A DNA stretch of 64,000 nt from Bacillus salacetis (GTDB lineage: Bacteria; Bacillota; Bacilli; Bacillales; Bacillaceae_B). Below the pieces are notes generated by a model, which saw only the letters and a program-made list of their open reading frames with translations, did not search any database and had not been told where the DNA came from. The stretch covers positions 43,573 through 107,572 of the forward strand of contig NZ_QXIR01000014.1 of assembly GCF_003581585.1 (NCBI RefSeq), written 5' to 3'. The translations under genes and the position numbers were made by a program. Positions 24,436-34,125 of this stretch are shown one piece after another. Position 1 is the stretch's first letter. The number at the start of each line of letters is the position of its first letter.

Positions 24436-26715
24436 TTATATCACCGTGAAATCCTGCCACTCTTCAGGCAGCATCGCTCTGTATTTAGGAGTTAAGTAAC
24501 GGTCATCCACCAGCACAATTACACCGGTATCCTCTTCAGTCCGGATCAGCCTTCCTCCTGCCTGCAGGACTTTATTCATTCCGGGAAACACATAGGAATA
24601 ATCGTAACCGCTTTTTCCTGCAGCATTAAAGTGGTTTTTTATAATATCACGGTCCGCTCCCAGCTGGGGAAGACCAACGCCCACCACAATGACGCCGTTA
24701 AGCCTGTCCCCTTTAAGGTCGACTCCCTCTGAAAAGATCCCTCCAAGAACCGCAAAGCCAATCAATGATTTATCCCGATTATGCTGAAAAGCCTTTAAAA
24801 AGCCTTCCCGATCCTCTTCTGTCATTGCAGAAGCCTGTACAAGGACATCGGTATGAGGCGGTAATTCATCCATAAAGGCCTCATAAACCTCGTTCATATA
24901 GCGGTAGGATGGAAAGAAATACAGATAATTTCCAGGATTCTGTTTCAATAATTCCTGTGGCAGTCTTACTAGCGGGACAATTGTCTTCTCTCTGTCCTTA
25001 TATCTCGTGGACAATGGTTTGATACGCACGTCCCAGTTTTCGTGCGGAAAAGGGGAAGGAATTTTAAACCGATAATCACCTGGCACGCCGCCCAGCAATT
25101 CAAAGTAATAATGAAATGGGAGAAGCGTTGCCGAGAAGAAAACCGCCGAAGAAAATCCCCTGCTCGTCTGGCTCAACAAATCAGATGGATCCAGACAGTA
25201 GAGCCGGACGGTGACTTCCTTTTTTCCGCCATCCACATAGGTTACATACTTTTCGTTATAGAGTGAAGCGGCTTTCACAAAGTTATTGGCTGCAAAATAA
25301 GTGTCAAGCAGCACACTTTCCCCGCTCTGGCCTATCAGTTCCGTTTCAGCAGCCGCTAAAAACCTTTGCAGGTAATCAATCAATTCAGGGAACTGCTCTT
25401 TATAGACAGCAGTCCGGTTCTCTTCACATCGCTTTCGCAAGTCAATGAAGAACCGATTGATTTCCTTTGCGCTCGAGGAGACTTCTTTATTTTGATCCTT
25501 GAAACTGCGACTAAGTTCCAAAAAGTCTGTTTTTTTCAACTCAGCTGAAAACATCGACCGCCCCCTGTCTACAAGATTATGCGCTTCGTCTGTGAGAAGG
25601 ACGGTTCTCTTTTTCTGCGAATCTGTTAATCTTTTGAGGGATACCCGCGGGTCATAAATATAGTTGTAGTCACAAATGACCGCATCTGCGATATAGGATA
25701 GATCGATTGAGAATTCGAACGGGCACACTCGATGTTTCCGGCTGTATTTTTCAATGACCGGCCTGGTAAGGCGCGTTTCATTGCCGAGGATATCCAAAAT
25801 CGCTCCATTGATCCTGTCATAGTAACCATTTGCAAATTCACAGACATCGCTCTGACAAACCGGCTCATCCTGTAAACAAGCCTTATCTTTGGCCGTGATG
25901 GTAAGGGTCTTGATTGCCAGGCCCCTACTCTCCAACAGTTCAAAAGCTTCTTCAGCAGTGGTCCTTGTTATCGTCTTGGCTGTTAAGTAGTAGAGTTTAT
26001 CAATGGATCCTTTCCCCATTGCCTTCACACTGGGAAAAATCGTCGAAATGGTCTTTCCGGTACCCGTCGGAGCGTTAGCAAATAAAGTCTTCTTCTCGGT
26101 TATCGTCTTATAAACAGCTCCCGCAAGGTTGCGCTGGCCTTTTCTGTATTCTCTGAATGGAAATCCAATCTCCTCTGCAGTTTGGTTTCTTTTTTCTTTA
26201 TGTTCTGCAATCAATTTGGCAAACGGATAATACTCCTTGATCGTTGTGAGTGCAAAGTCTTCAAGCTGGCTGATGGTGAAGGTTTTGAGATAATGAAGGG
26301 TTTCTTCGGTATCCACCGAAATGTATGTCAGCCTGACACTGATTTTTTCCAGTCCATGGTCTTTAGCATAAATGAAGGCATAAACTTTTCCTTGTGCCCA
26401 GTGGACAGGATAAGCCTCCTCGTGAAGATCCGCCAAGGAAGAGCGGGTCGATTTGATTTCATCAATTATGATGCTGTCTCCCTCGAATATCAGGCCGTCG
26501 CATCTCCCCTCGACAGTAAACACCAATTCTTCGTATGGCAGCTCCCGGCTTAAGTACTCCTCTGCAAGGTCGCCTTCTTTGTAGGTCTTTTGAATTTTTT
26601 TATGAAGCCGGGTCCCTTCCGTCATGGAGGAGGATGTCTGGAACCTCTGGTCTATGCTTCCGGTTTTATACACATATTCCACCAGGTTCCTGACAGACAC
26701 TTTTATTTCCTTCAA
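24436..26715 (-). CDS. DinG/XPD-family ATP-dependent DNA helicase with nuclease-like N-terminus
   Basis: About 759 residues. Residues ~1-170 resemble a PD-(D/E)xK domain (EGRCDGLIFEG then IIDEIKST). The helicase core follows: Walker A APTGTGKT, an iron-sulfur cluster set of four cysteines (ACLQDEPVC, DVC, VCPFEF), the DEAH box TDEAHNL, and the C-terminal RecA lobe with GGIFSEGVDLKGDRL. XPD-like enzymes unwind 5'-3' and act in repair. The TTG at 26715 has AGGGGG seven bases upstream, whereas the ATG at 26721 is only one base away from it; the shorter form was chosen. The next gene lies about 40 bases upstream on the same strand. Confidence 0.88.
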   Translation of the reverse strand: MKEIKVSVRNLVEYVYKTGSIDQRFQTSSSMTEGTRLHKKIQKTYKEGDLAEEYLSRELPYEELVFTVEGRCDGLIFEGDSIIIDEIKSTRSSLADLHEEAYPVHWAQGKVYAFIYAKDHGLEKISVRLTYISVDTEETLHYLKTFTISQLEDFALTTIKEYYPFAKLIAEHKEKRNQTAEEIGFPFREYRKGQRNLAGAVYKTITEKKTLFANAPTGTGKTISTIFPSVKAMGKGSIDKLYYLTAKTITRTTAEEAFELLESRGLAIKTLTITAKDKACLQDEPVCQSDVCEFANGYYDRINGAILDILGNETRLTRPVIEKYSRKHRVCPFEFSIDLSYIADAVICDYNYIYDPRVSLKRLTDSQKKRTVLLTDEAHNLVDRGRSMFSAELKKTDFLELSRSFKDQNKEVSSSAKEINRFFIDLRKRCEENRTAVYKEQFPELIDYLQRFLAAAETELIGQSGESVLLDTYFAANNFVKAASLYNEKYVTYVDGGKKEVTVRLYCLDPSDLLSQTSRGFSSAVFFSATLLPFHYYFELLGGVPGDYRFKIPSPFPHENWDVRIKPLSTRYKDREKTIVPLVRLPQELLKQNPGNYLYFFPSYRYMNEVYEAFMDELPPHTDVLVQASAMTEEDREGFLKAFQHNRDKSLIGFAVLGGIFSEGVDLKGDRLNGVIVVGVGLPQLGADRDIIKNHFNAAGKSGYDYSYVFPGMNKVLQAGGRLIRTEEDTGVIVLVDDRYLTPKYRAMLPEEWQDFTVI

Positions 26716-26763
26716 AACCATGCCCCCTTTATAGTGAATAAAATCAGTTGAATCTCCTTAGCT

Positions 26764-27960
26764 TCAACCGGTCTTCCGGATGAACACCACCTTGAGGTAA
26801 TCGCCCTGCTTGAACTGGCTGATTGTCCGGAAATCTTCCGGCAGTGAGAACTGTTCCATCAGCTTATATGAACTTCCGCTTTCTTTAAACGCTTTGTCTA
26901 TGAACCCTTTGAATTTCTTCATATCAAAGTTGCTGGCATTTGTGGAGGCGACAATGACTCCATTTTCCTCCGTAATGGCAATGGTTTGCTTGAGAAGATC
27001 CTTGTAATCCTTGGCAGCTGAAAAGGTATGCTTTTTTGAGCGGGCAAAGCTCGGTGGATCCAGGATGACCATATCAAACTTCAACTGTTTCTTTACCGCA
27101 TATTTAAAGTAGTTAAAGACATCCATGACGATTATGTCTTGTCTTTCATAATCAATCCCATTGATGCTGAACTGCTCATTGGTCTTGGCTTCACTGCGGT
27201 TCGCAAGGTCGACGCTTGTCGTCTTGGCAGCACCTCCGGCAGCCGCAAACACTGAAAATGCCCCTGTATATGAAAATGTATTAAGGACCGTCTTTCCTTC
27301 TGCGTATTTGTCACGGATCAGCTTTCTGACATCCCGCTGATCGAGGAAGACTCCCACCATGGCACCTTCGTTTAAATATACGGCGAAGTTCACTCCGTTT
27401 TCCTTTACGATGAGTGGAAATTCCGGTCTCTCCCCCATGACAAAGTCATCTTCTTCAATATATTTGCCGCTTTGGGCGAACCGCTTCTTCTGATAGACAC
27501 CTTTAACGTCAGCCAGCTGCCTGAGCGAGAGGACTATCTCATTTTTGAACTGATAGATTCCCTCACTGTACCAGTTAATCAAGTAATACCCGTCAAAATA
27601 ATCAATCGTCAGCCCGCCTATACCGTCGCCTTCACCGTTGAATAACCGGAAGGCTGTCGTATCTTCACTCTGAAAGAATTGAAGCCTTTGGTTGATGGCA
27701 TTTTTGAGCTTCCTCTCAAAGAATCCTTGATCGATGCGCTCCTGCTCCTTCCAGGTCAAAAGCCAGCCCAGCCCTTTGTTTTGCTTACCATAATAGCCCC
27801 TGGCAATAAACTGTTTGCGCCTGTCAACAAGCTTTATGATGCTCCCCTCTTCTTCAAGGCCGGCTGTGGAGGCAAGAGCCTCGGCACTGATCAGCGGATA
27901 GCCATTTTTGAATTTATCTTCAAATTTTTGATTTACTGTCAATATAATCTCGCTCATCAT
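26764..27960 (-). CDS. Class I SAM-dependent rRNA methyltransferase (RlmI/YwbD type)
   Basis: 398 residues. An N-terminal PUA-like domain (LISAEALASTAGLEEEGSI) is followed by the central RlmI segment DYFDGYYLINWYSEG and a Rossmann methyltransferase domain with VLNTFSYTGAFSVFAAAGGA (about 227-246) for SAM and LDPPSFARSKK (about 303-313) at the active site. The family methylates C5 of cytidine in 23S rRNA. Two adjacent ATG codons are possible starts. It lies upstream of the helicase gene on the same strand. Confidence 0.88.
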   Translation of the reverse strand: MMSEIILTVNQKFEDKFKNGYPLISAEALASTAGLEEEGSIIKLVDRRKQFIARGYYGKQNKGLGWLLTWKEQERIDQGFFERKLKNAINQRLQFFQSEDTTAFRLFNGEGDGIGGLTIDYFDGYYLINWYSEGIYQFKNEIVLSLRQLADVKGVYQKKRFAQSGKYIEEDDFVMGERPEFPLIVKENGVNFAVYLNEGAMVGVFLDQRDVRKLIRDKYAEGKTVLNTFSYTGAFSVFAAAGGAAKTTSVDLANRSEAKTNEQFSINGIDYERQDIIVMDVFNYFKYAVKKQLKFDMVILDPPSFARSKKHTFSAAKDYKDLLKQTIAITEENGVIVASTNASNFDMKKFKGFIDKAFKESGSSYKLMEQFSLPEDFRTISQFKQGDYLKVVFIRKTG

Positions 27961-28030
27961 TTCATCCTATCCTTCGTATAATTTTCCTGCTACTACATAT
28001 ATTTCACAGAGAGGGACAAGTATAATCCTT

Positions 28031-28090
28031 CGCTTTAGCACTTTAAAGCAAGTGGGGACAGTCCCCGGGTGCTTTAAAGCGTTAAAGCAA
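28031..28090. repeat. REP-like palindrome, locus 1
   Basis: Core GGGGACAGTCCCC flanked by GCACTTTAAAGCA and GTGCTTTAAAGCG. The outer parts are themselves inverted repeats. Confidence 0.8.
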
Positions 28091-28170
28091 CGAATTCATT
28101 ATCCACATTGCTTTCTTCATTATCTCATTTTTTAAGTAAAGGTAAAAATAATTAATAAGGGAATGAATAT

Positions 28171-28788
28171 ATGAAAGAGCGAATTGTTTTCTTCTTTGCC
28201 GGGTTAGCGGTCCTGACGCTGGGGGTTGCCCTCATCATTAAAGCAGGGCTTGGTGCATCTTCCTGGGATGCTTTGGCAGTGGGTGAATCCACGGCCCTTG
28301 GCATCACCGTCGGAACCTGTGTCTTTATCAACGGGATCATCCTTATTTTCATCAACGCTTTTCTTTTAAAGAAGAGACCAGAGCTGCTGGCAGCCCTCTC
28401 CATCTTCATCATCGGATTGATGATAGATTTCTGGCTCCTTATTGGGCTCGGTGACTTTGCCCCTGTTGATATTGGTATTAAGGCGGCAACACTGGCCGTG
28501 GGGATTCTTTCTCTAGGTGTCGGCATTGCTGTGTATCTCCAGGCAGGGTTTCCTTCCAGTCCGATGGATACTGTCATGGTGGCAATTTCTGAAAGGTTCG
28601 GTCTGAGCCTCAGGAGTTCACGCATGATCAGTGAAGGTCTTGCCCTTGCGCTCGCTGTGGCATTCAATGGCCCCGTTGGCATAGGCACAATTATTGTCAC
28701 ACTATCTTTGGGATACATCGTTCAGTTTTTCTTCCCCATATTTGAACGGCTCCTGCAGAGCTGGAGCGAGAAGCTTTCTTTTAAGTAA
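28171..28788 (+). CDS. YczE/YyaS/YitT-family membrane protein
   Basis: 205 residues with five or six membrane helices. LGVALIIKAGLGASSWDALA (about 17-36) is the family hallmark; the C-terminal helix ends in IFERLLQSW. Function is not known for most members; YczE is linked to surfactin production in B. subtilis, as I recall. Ribosome site AAGGGAATG. It is followed by a hairpin terminator and then by a reverse-oriented mobile element. Confidence 0.82.
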   Translation: MKERIVFFFAGLAVLTLGVALIIKAGLGASSWDALAVGESTALGITVGTCVFINGIILIFINAFLLKKRPELLAALSIFIIGLMIDFWLLIGLGDFAPVDIGIKAATLAVGILSLGVGIAVYLQAGFPSSPMDTVMVAISERFGLSLRSSRMISEGLALALAVAFNGPVGIGTIIVTLSLGYIVQFFFPIFERLLQSWSEKLSFK

Positions 28789-28829
28789 TTCATTTGATAT
28801 AGTGGATTTTGGTAATCACAGCACTATTG

Positions 28830-28858
28830 GAAACTGCCTCGATTGGCAGTTTCTTTTA
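28830..28858 (+). terminator. Terminator after the YczE-like gene
   Basis: GAAACTGCC, 6-base loop, GGCAGTTTC, then TTTTA. Confidence 0.8.
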
Positions 28859-28895
28859 CTATCTGTTTGGGCACTGCCCGATCGATCATATAAAA

Positions 28896-29060
28896 AGCTG
28901 TTTTCGCATGAATTGCTGCATTCGGAGAAATCCTAATGGCCGGATCCTGCCCCAGTATTCCAAGGTTTTTATTTCGAAAAAAGAAGTTCTTTCCTGCTAC
29001 CGGGTTTTAACGGCGGATTATCAGAATATTGAACAGCAGCAAAAGTTTGCGGAATGAGCC
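28896..29060 (-). mobile_element. MITE copy C (only copy on the minus strand)
   Basis: 165 bp, inverted relative to the other eight. Duplications ATATAAAA (28888-28895) and ATTTAAAA (29061-29068), 7/8 identical. Termini AGCTGTTTTCGC and ATGAGCC are slightly diverged. It ends 26 bases before the EamA start codon. Confidence 0.88.
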
Positions 29061-29085
29061 ATTTAAAAAGAGTATGGAGGACACC

Positions 29086-29949
29086 ATGACAAATAGAAAT
29101 AAAGGCATCCTTCTCCTGCTGGTTTCATCGTTTGGCTTTGCCATGATGGCCGCTTTTGTGAAACTTTCAGGAGACTTGCCAACGCTTCAAAAAACGTTAT
29201 TCCGGAATTTGATTTCAGCCATCATTTCATTTGGGTTTGTTATGCACTATAAAGAAAGACTTTTTGGCAAAAAGGAGAATCAGAAGATCCTGCTTTTGCG
29301 CTCAGCCCTCGGTACCCTGGGCATAGTATTTTTCTTCTACGCGATTGATGAACTTGTATTATCTGATGCCGATATGCTCAACAAGTTAAGCCCGTTCCTG
29401 ACAATCATTTTCTCAGCCATATTTCTAAAAGAGAGGGCACGGCGGTTCCAGATCGCTGCCATCGCCATTGCTTTTCTAGGAACACTGCTCATTATCAAAC
29501 CGCAGTTTTCCGTAGATGTTATTCCTTATCTTGCCGGGCTATTGTCTGCTGTCTTTGCAGCAGGGGCCTATACGGTTTTGAGGGTTTTGGGACAGAAAGA
29601 AAAGTTCTATACGGTCGTATTCTATTTCTCTTTCTTTTCCACTGTTGTCCTGCTTCCTTTTGTGATCATGATTTATGAACCCATGGAAACGGAACAGCTT
29701 ATCTACTTGATTCTCGCCGGTATCTTTGCCACTCTTGGCCAATTCGGCATCACCATCGCTTACAAGTATGCACCAGCCAAGGAAATCTCGATATTCTTTT
29801 ATTCAACCGTCGTGTACTCAGCCCTCATCAGCATCGTCTTGTTCGGACAAATCCCTGACCTGCTGAGCATTGCCGGGTACATCATCATCTTTGCCGCTTC
29901 CTTCTATATGTTCATGAAAAACAAAGAAGAGGACAAAGTGAAGGCATGA
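29086..29949 (+). CDS. EamA/DMT-family transporter
   Basis: 287 residues with ten predicted helices in two EamA repeats. The first repeat contains LLLVSSFGFAMMAAFVKLSG and the helix-loop LRSALGTLGIVFFFYAID (about 66-83). GGAGG stands 5 bases before this ATG; the frame extends 19 codons upstream into the mobile element and that start is rejected. Substrate unknown; the family exports metabolites, amino acids or nucleotides. Confidence 0.85.
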   Translation: MTNRNKGILLLLVSSFGFAMMAAFVKLSGDLPTLQKTLFRNLISAIISFGFVMHYKERLFGKKENQKILLLRSALGTLGIVFFFYAIDELVLSDADMLNKLSPFLTIIFSAIFLKERARRFQIAAIAIAFLGTLLIIKPQFSVDVIPYLAGLLSAVFAAGAYTVLRVLGQKEKFYTVVFYFSFFSTVVLLPFVIMIYEPMETEQLIYLILAGIFATLGQFGITIAYKYAPAKEISIFFYSTVVYSALISIVLFGQIPDLLSIAGYIIIFAASFYMFMKNKEEDKVKA

Positions 29950-29960
29950 ACCCTTTACCA

Positions 29961-30010
29961 CATTAACGCACTGAGGGACTGTCCCCGGGTGCGTTAATGC
30001 GGTGAAGCAA
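29961..30010. repeat. REP-like palindrome, locus 2
   Basis: Core GGGACTGTCCCC between CATTAACGCA and GTGCGTTAATGCGGTGAAGC, directly after the EamA stop codon. Confidence 0.8.
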
Positions 30011-30011
30011 C

Positions 30012-30051
30012 AAAAAGGAGCAGGATTCTCAAGAATCCCTGCTCCTTTTTG
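30012..30051. terminator. Bidirectional terminator
   Basis: AAAAAGGAGCAGG, loop with ATTCTCAAGAAT, CCCTGCTCCTTTTT between convergent genes. Confidence 0.88.
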
Positions 30052-31008
30052 TTATAGTTGAATCGGATTTTTCTCGTTTTTCAGATTATCTTCCAGCTGT
30101 TTAAGTGTATATGACTGCCAATCTTCGAGATTCTGAAGGTCCCATATCTCATGAAACAAATTATAAAGAAAAAATTCTCTTTTTCTAAGAAATATCGGTA
30201 TTCCTTCCATTACTACATCCGTTAACGGCACTTCACCGGCATATCCCTTCGCGAAGGCTGCCAGGAAGTCCATATGAAGTCCTTCCCATTCCGGATGAAC
30301 CGATTTTCCATGCCAGTTCACATGATACAGGGCCGTGGCAATATCCTCGGCAAACCAGGAATATCCAAAGTCGTCCGTATCAATGATATGAAGCCCGCCG
30401 TCCAAAACCATTATATTCCCATGATGTAGATCCCTGTGCACCAGTCCATAACAGGTATCATCCTTTGGCAGCTTCTCTATCCCCGAAATCAACTTCTTGT
30501 AACCTTCAGCTATCCACTGATCCCGTTCATTAAGTGCCCGGTAGAGTCGATCAAGCCCTTTCCGTTTCAATACCTTCTGATGGAACTTGTCCAAGCGTAC
30601 TGTTTTCCCGAATTGATGAAGCTTCCCCGTCTGTCTTCCCCATTCTTCAAATACTTCTGGATTCCAATGAGAGGGAAGGGACGGATCCAGCACTTCACCA
30701 GGAATCTTCTCAAACTGGGTAACAAGAAAATCCTCCTGATCCACACTAATTTCTTTCACCATTCCCCCATCTTCAAAACACTTGGGGATATTTACTCTGA
30801 CACCGTGGGCATTCAAGCTTTCCAGCCACACCTGTTCAGCAATCAGCTCTTCTTTTATTCTCCTTTTACGTGTTGACAGCCTCAGGACAGTCCCCTCTCT
30901 CGTATTCTCATAAATCAGGTTTTGCATACCGCCTGACACGCCATGGAGATGCCTTGCCTCCACCCCCACCTGAAAGGCAATTTCGTTCAATCTTCTATCA
31001 AGCACCAT
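30052..31008 (-). CDS. Aminoglycoside phosphotransferase-fold kinase
   Basis: About 318 residues. The kinase catalytic loop is LVHRDLHHGNIMV (H-x-D-x4-N) and the metal-binding DxD is IIDTDDFGYSW. GGMQNLIYE near the start corresponds to the nucleotide loop. Such enzymes phosphorylate small alcohols (homoserine, choline, sugars, antibiotics) or act as spore-related kinases; nothing here identifies the substrate, so a resistance role should not be assumed. AAGGA with 6-base spacing favours the ATG at 31008. Confidence 0.8.
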   Translation of the reverse strand: MVLDRRLNEIAFQVGVEARHLHGVSGGMQNLIYENTREGTVLRLSTRKRRIKEELIAEQVWLESLNAHGVRVNIPKCFEDGGMVKEISVDQEDFLVTQFEKIPGEVLDPSLPSHWNPEVFEEWGRQTGKLHQFGKTVRLDKFHQKVLKRKGLDRLYRALNERDQWIAEGYKKLISGIEKLPKDDTCYGLVHRDLHHGNIMVLDGGLHIIDTDDFGYSWFAEDIATALYHVNWHGKSVHPEWEGLHMDFLAAFAKGYAGEVPLTDVVMEGIPIFLRKREFFLYNLFHEIWDLQNLEDWQSYTLKQLEDNLKNEKNPIQL

Positions 31009-31038
31009 TGCCTGTCCTTCCTTCACTCCAGTTTTATC

Positions 31039-32325
31039 TTAGCCTGTACAGCTTTTTCCATCATTTAATTGACGTACCAATGGCAGGGTAATGCTTACCT
31101 CCGTCCCTTTTCCAGGTTCACTCTTATAGATAATTTTCCCTTCCATTGCCTCAATGATCCTCAGAGATACCAGGGTCCCGAGTCCTGTGCCTTTGTCCTT
31201 TGTTGTATAAAATAAAGTGCCGATCCTGCTCAGCTGCTCCTTTGTCATGCCCTTCCCGTTGTCCTTTACAATGATTCTCACATTCTGGCCGGCCGCTACC
31301 AAGGACACTTTGACCCTTCCTCCGTGATCCGTGGCCTCGATGGCATTCTTGATGACATTGACAAGCGCCTGCTTGAATTGATTGCGATCTGTATGAAGGT
31401 ACACCTCGTTCTTAAGGTCGCTGTCCAGTTCAACTCCCTGCTTGATTGCAAGAGGGTGCATAAGGGAAACGACATCGAATATAGTTGTTGATAAGTCAAG
31501 CCGTTCTATTTTTTCAAACTGTGGTTTTGCAAAGTTCAAATAGTCATTGATGATGGCTTCCGCCCTTGCCAGTTCACTCAATACAAGGCCGAGATATTGA
31601 TAGTTATCACCATTTTGTTTTTCCTGGCTCTTCATCAGCTGCAGGAATCCTTTCACAACGGTCAGGGGATTCCGGACCTCATGGGCAATGGATGCAGCAA
31701 GTTCCCCAAGGGTGTTCAGTTTCTCCGCCCTCTGCATTTCTTTATTCATCATTCGCCTTTCAATGACGGCTTCATGCAGCATGGAAGCAAAACCGATAGC
31801 AACAATTTGAATCACCCCGAAGAGGAGGATATACAAAAGTAATTCACTTAAGTTATGTATAGGGTTTTCAGAAAAATAACGCCAGGAAATCAAGATGGAC
31901 AGCATAATGAACGATGGCCATATCCCCAGCCAGATCGCCGTAATGATTCTTTTCTTTGTCTGCTGCCTCCAAAATCTCTTAACATAAAAGAAAGGTACCG
32001 AGGCAGCCAGCGCAATGCTGATATAACCGAACAATAAAGCATCCCCGTTCATAAGGGTCCTTGCTCCAATAATTGAAAGGAAGGTAATTCCCCCTGCTAT
32101 CGGGCCGCCGTATAAAAAAGACAGAACCAATGGCACATATCGGAGATCCCAGTAAAGACCATAGCTATAGTAAGAGACAGCAAGGCATAATATGGCTGAT
32201 AAGCCGTACATCATTCCCAAGAAATAGGGTGACCGGCCAATGCGGCGGTTTTCAAAAAAGGACGTGTATACCAATATAGGGACCAATATGACAAAAACAT
32301 GTAACAGCAATTTCTCTGCAAGCAT
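31039..32325 (-). CDS. KinB-like membrane sensor histidine kinase
   Basis: 428 residues, the same length I remember for B. subtilis KinB. Six membrane helices (about 5-190) form a 5TMR-LYT-type sensor. The H box is SIAHEVRNPLTVVKGF (about 213-228, His216) and the ATPase domain shows NVIKNAIEATDHGG, DNGKGM and GTGLG. KinB feeds the Spo0 phosphorelay in B. subtilis; here KapB is not adjacent. No response regulator lies beside it, in keeping with an orphan phosphorelay kinase. The role in sporulation is an inference. Confidence 0.82.
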   Translation of the reverse strand: MLAEKLLLHVFVILVPILVYTSFFENRRIGRSPYFLGMMYGLSAILCLAVSYYSYGLYWDLRYVPLVLSFLYGGPIAGGITFLSIIGARTLMNGDALLFGYISIALAASVPFFYVKRFWRQQTKKRIITAIWLGIWPSFIMLSILISWRYFSENPIHNLSELLLYILLFGVIQIVAIGFASMLHEAVIERRMMNKEMQRAEKLNTLGELAASIAHEVRNPLTVVKGFLQLMKSQEKQNGDNYQYLGLVLSELARAEAIINDYLNFAKPQFEKIERLDLSTTIFDVVSLMHPLAIKQGVELDSDLKNEVYLHTDRNQFKQALVNVIKNAIEATDHGGRVKVSLVAAGQNVRIIVKDNGKGMTKEQLSRIGTLFYTTKDKGTGLGTLVSLRIIEAMEGKIIYKSEPGKGTEVSITLPLVRQLNDGKSCTG

Positions 32326-32441
32326 GCGCTCTTCCTCATCTCAAGTAGTATACTGATAAAATACGACATCTTCTGTCAATCCCCTGCTGCCATTTACAAT
32401 TTTTTGCAGTAAATTTATGTAATTTAATTCTACATACTATA

Positions 32442-32478
32442 AAAGCAAAGGACCCCCGGATTCGGAGGCCCTTTTCAT
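32442..32478 (-). terminator. Terminator of the alsT-type locus
   Basis: On the minus strand GGGCCTCCG, AATC loop, CGGGGGTCC (two wobble pairs), then TTTGCTTTT. Weaker T run than the others. Confidence 0.55.
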
Positions 32479-32489
32479 GTTAATAAAGA

Positions 32490-33944
32490 TTAAGACACCT
32501 TTTCATGGTCTGGTTTGGCTTCATGTTCCCAATAATCGGCATTCTTGATTCCCAGCTTGACCGGATCAAAAACAGGATCAAGTCCCTGCTTCTTTTGCTG
32601 CTCATAATCCTTCAATGCTTTTAAAGCAGGCTTATACAGAATGACAATGGCAACCATATTCAGCCATACCATGATTCCAAGCCCTACGTCGCCCATAGCC
32701 CACGCAAGGTTTGCTGTCTTTACAGCGCCGTAAAGAGTGGCCCCGAGCAGAACAAGTTTTAATGCTCCAATTGCCAATCGGTTGTTCTTCCCTCGGAATA
32801 GATAAGCAACATTCGTTTCAGCGATATAATAGTAAGCCATGATGGTTGTAAATGCAAAGAAGAATAATGCGACCGCCACGAATCCGGCCCCAAAGCCAGG
32901 AAGGACGCTTTCAATGGCCGCCTGGGTATATCCAGGACCTGCCTCTATTCCTTCAAGATTGTTGACGATCATTGTGCCGTCCGCTTTTTCAACATTATAA
33001 GCTCCTGTAAAAAGGATCATAAACGCTGTAGCTGAACACACGAGAAGCGTATCGATATAAACGGACGCAGACTGTACCAGCCCCTGCTTGGCAGGATGGG
33101 AAACTTCGGCAGCGGCTGCTGCGTGAGGCCCGGTTCCCTGGCCGGCTTCATTTGAGTAAATTCCTCGTTTTACTCCCCATGATATTGCCATACCGATGAT
33201 TCCGCCGAAAGCAGAATCCAACGCGAATGCACTTTTAAAAATAAGGGCAAATACTCCTGGCAGTTCTGCCGCATTCATGATTACAATAATCAAGGAAAGG
33301 AAGATGTATCCTACTGCCATGAACGGAACTGCATACTGTGCCACCTTGGCAATCCGTTTTACCCCTCCGAAAATAATGACGCCCAAAAGGACCACAAGGC
33401 CGGCAGCTGTAACCCATTTGTCAAGGCCGAATGCGTTTTCGAGTCCAAGGGCAATGGAATTGGACTGAATCCCCGGCATCAGCTATGCCATTGCCAAGAT
33501 GGAGGCAATGGCGAAAATAACTCCATACCATCTCCAACCCATACCTTTTTCAATATAATATGCAGGGCCCCCGCGGTACTGTCCGTCCTGCTTCACTTTG
33601 TAAATCTGTGCAAGAGTTGATTCTATGAACGCAGAGCTTGCTCCGATAAAAGCAATGGTCCACATCCAAAATACCGCTCCCGGACCGCCAAACGCTATGG
33701 CTGTTGCCGTACCTGCGATATTCCCTGTTCCCACACGTCCTGATAATGAAAGTGCCAATGCCTGAAAAGATGATACCCCTGCATCTGAACTCTTGCCTTG
33801 GAACATTAATTTGAACATGTCCTTGATATGCCTTACTTGCAGAAAACGGGTCATAATCGAAAATACCAGTCCTATTGCTAAGATCAAATAAATGACAGGC
33901 GAACTCCACAATATGCCATTAAGCCAATTAACAATCGTCTCCAA
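32490..33944 (-). pseudogene. Sodium:alanine/glycine symporter (AGCS family), interrupted by an amber codon
   Basis: Read as one frame it is 484 codons, the normal AGCS length, and the two halves are in the same frame. The first part (TTG start at 33944 with AGGGGGAG upstream) ends ASILAMA at a TAG (33485-33483). Right after it CTG ATG CCG continues LMPGIQSNSIALG, and the rest runs to a normal end. The family signature GRVGTGNIAGTATAI is in the first part. One base change (for example TTG or TGG to TAG) explains it. The second half has no ribosome site, so a functional protein needs readthrough. It could also be a sequencing error. Confidence 0.85.
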
Positions 33945-34078
33945 CCATACTCCCCCTTGAAAAATTCTGAATTTTGTTTCTATTCGAATTATATTTCATA
34001 ACTGGACTATTAGACAATCTTTTTTTTAGAAAATTATTGAAAATAAGTAACCACTTTTTCATAAAGAGATTTTAAGCA

Positions 34079-34113
34079 TAAAAAAACTCACTGCAGTTAA
34101 ATGCAGTGAGTCC
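34079..34113 (-). terminator. Terminator of the YflT-domain gene
   Basis: On the minus strand ACTCACTGCA, 5-base loop, TGCAGTGAGT, then seven T. Confidence 0.88.
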
Positions 34114-34125
34114 TTTCCAGTGAGA

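Noticed and set aside
30052..31008. Aminoglycoside resistance kinase
   Set aside because: Only the general APH fold and catalytic loop are visible; nothing points to an antibiotic substrate.
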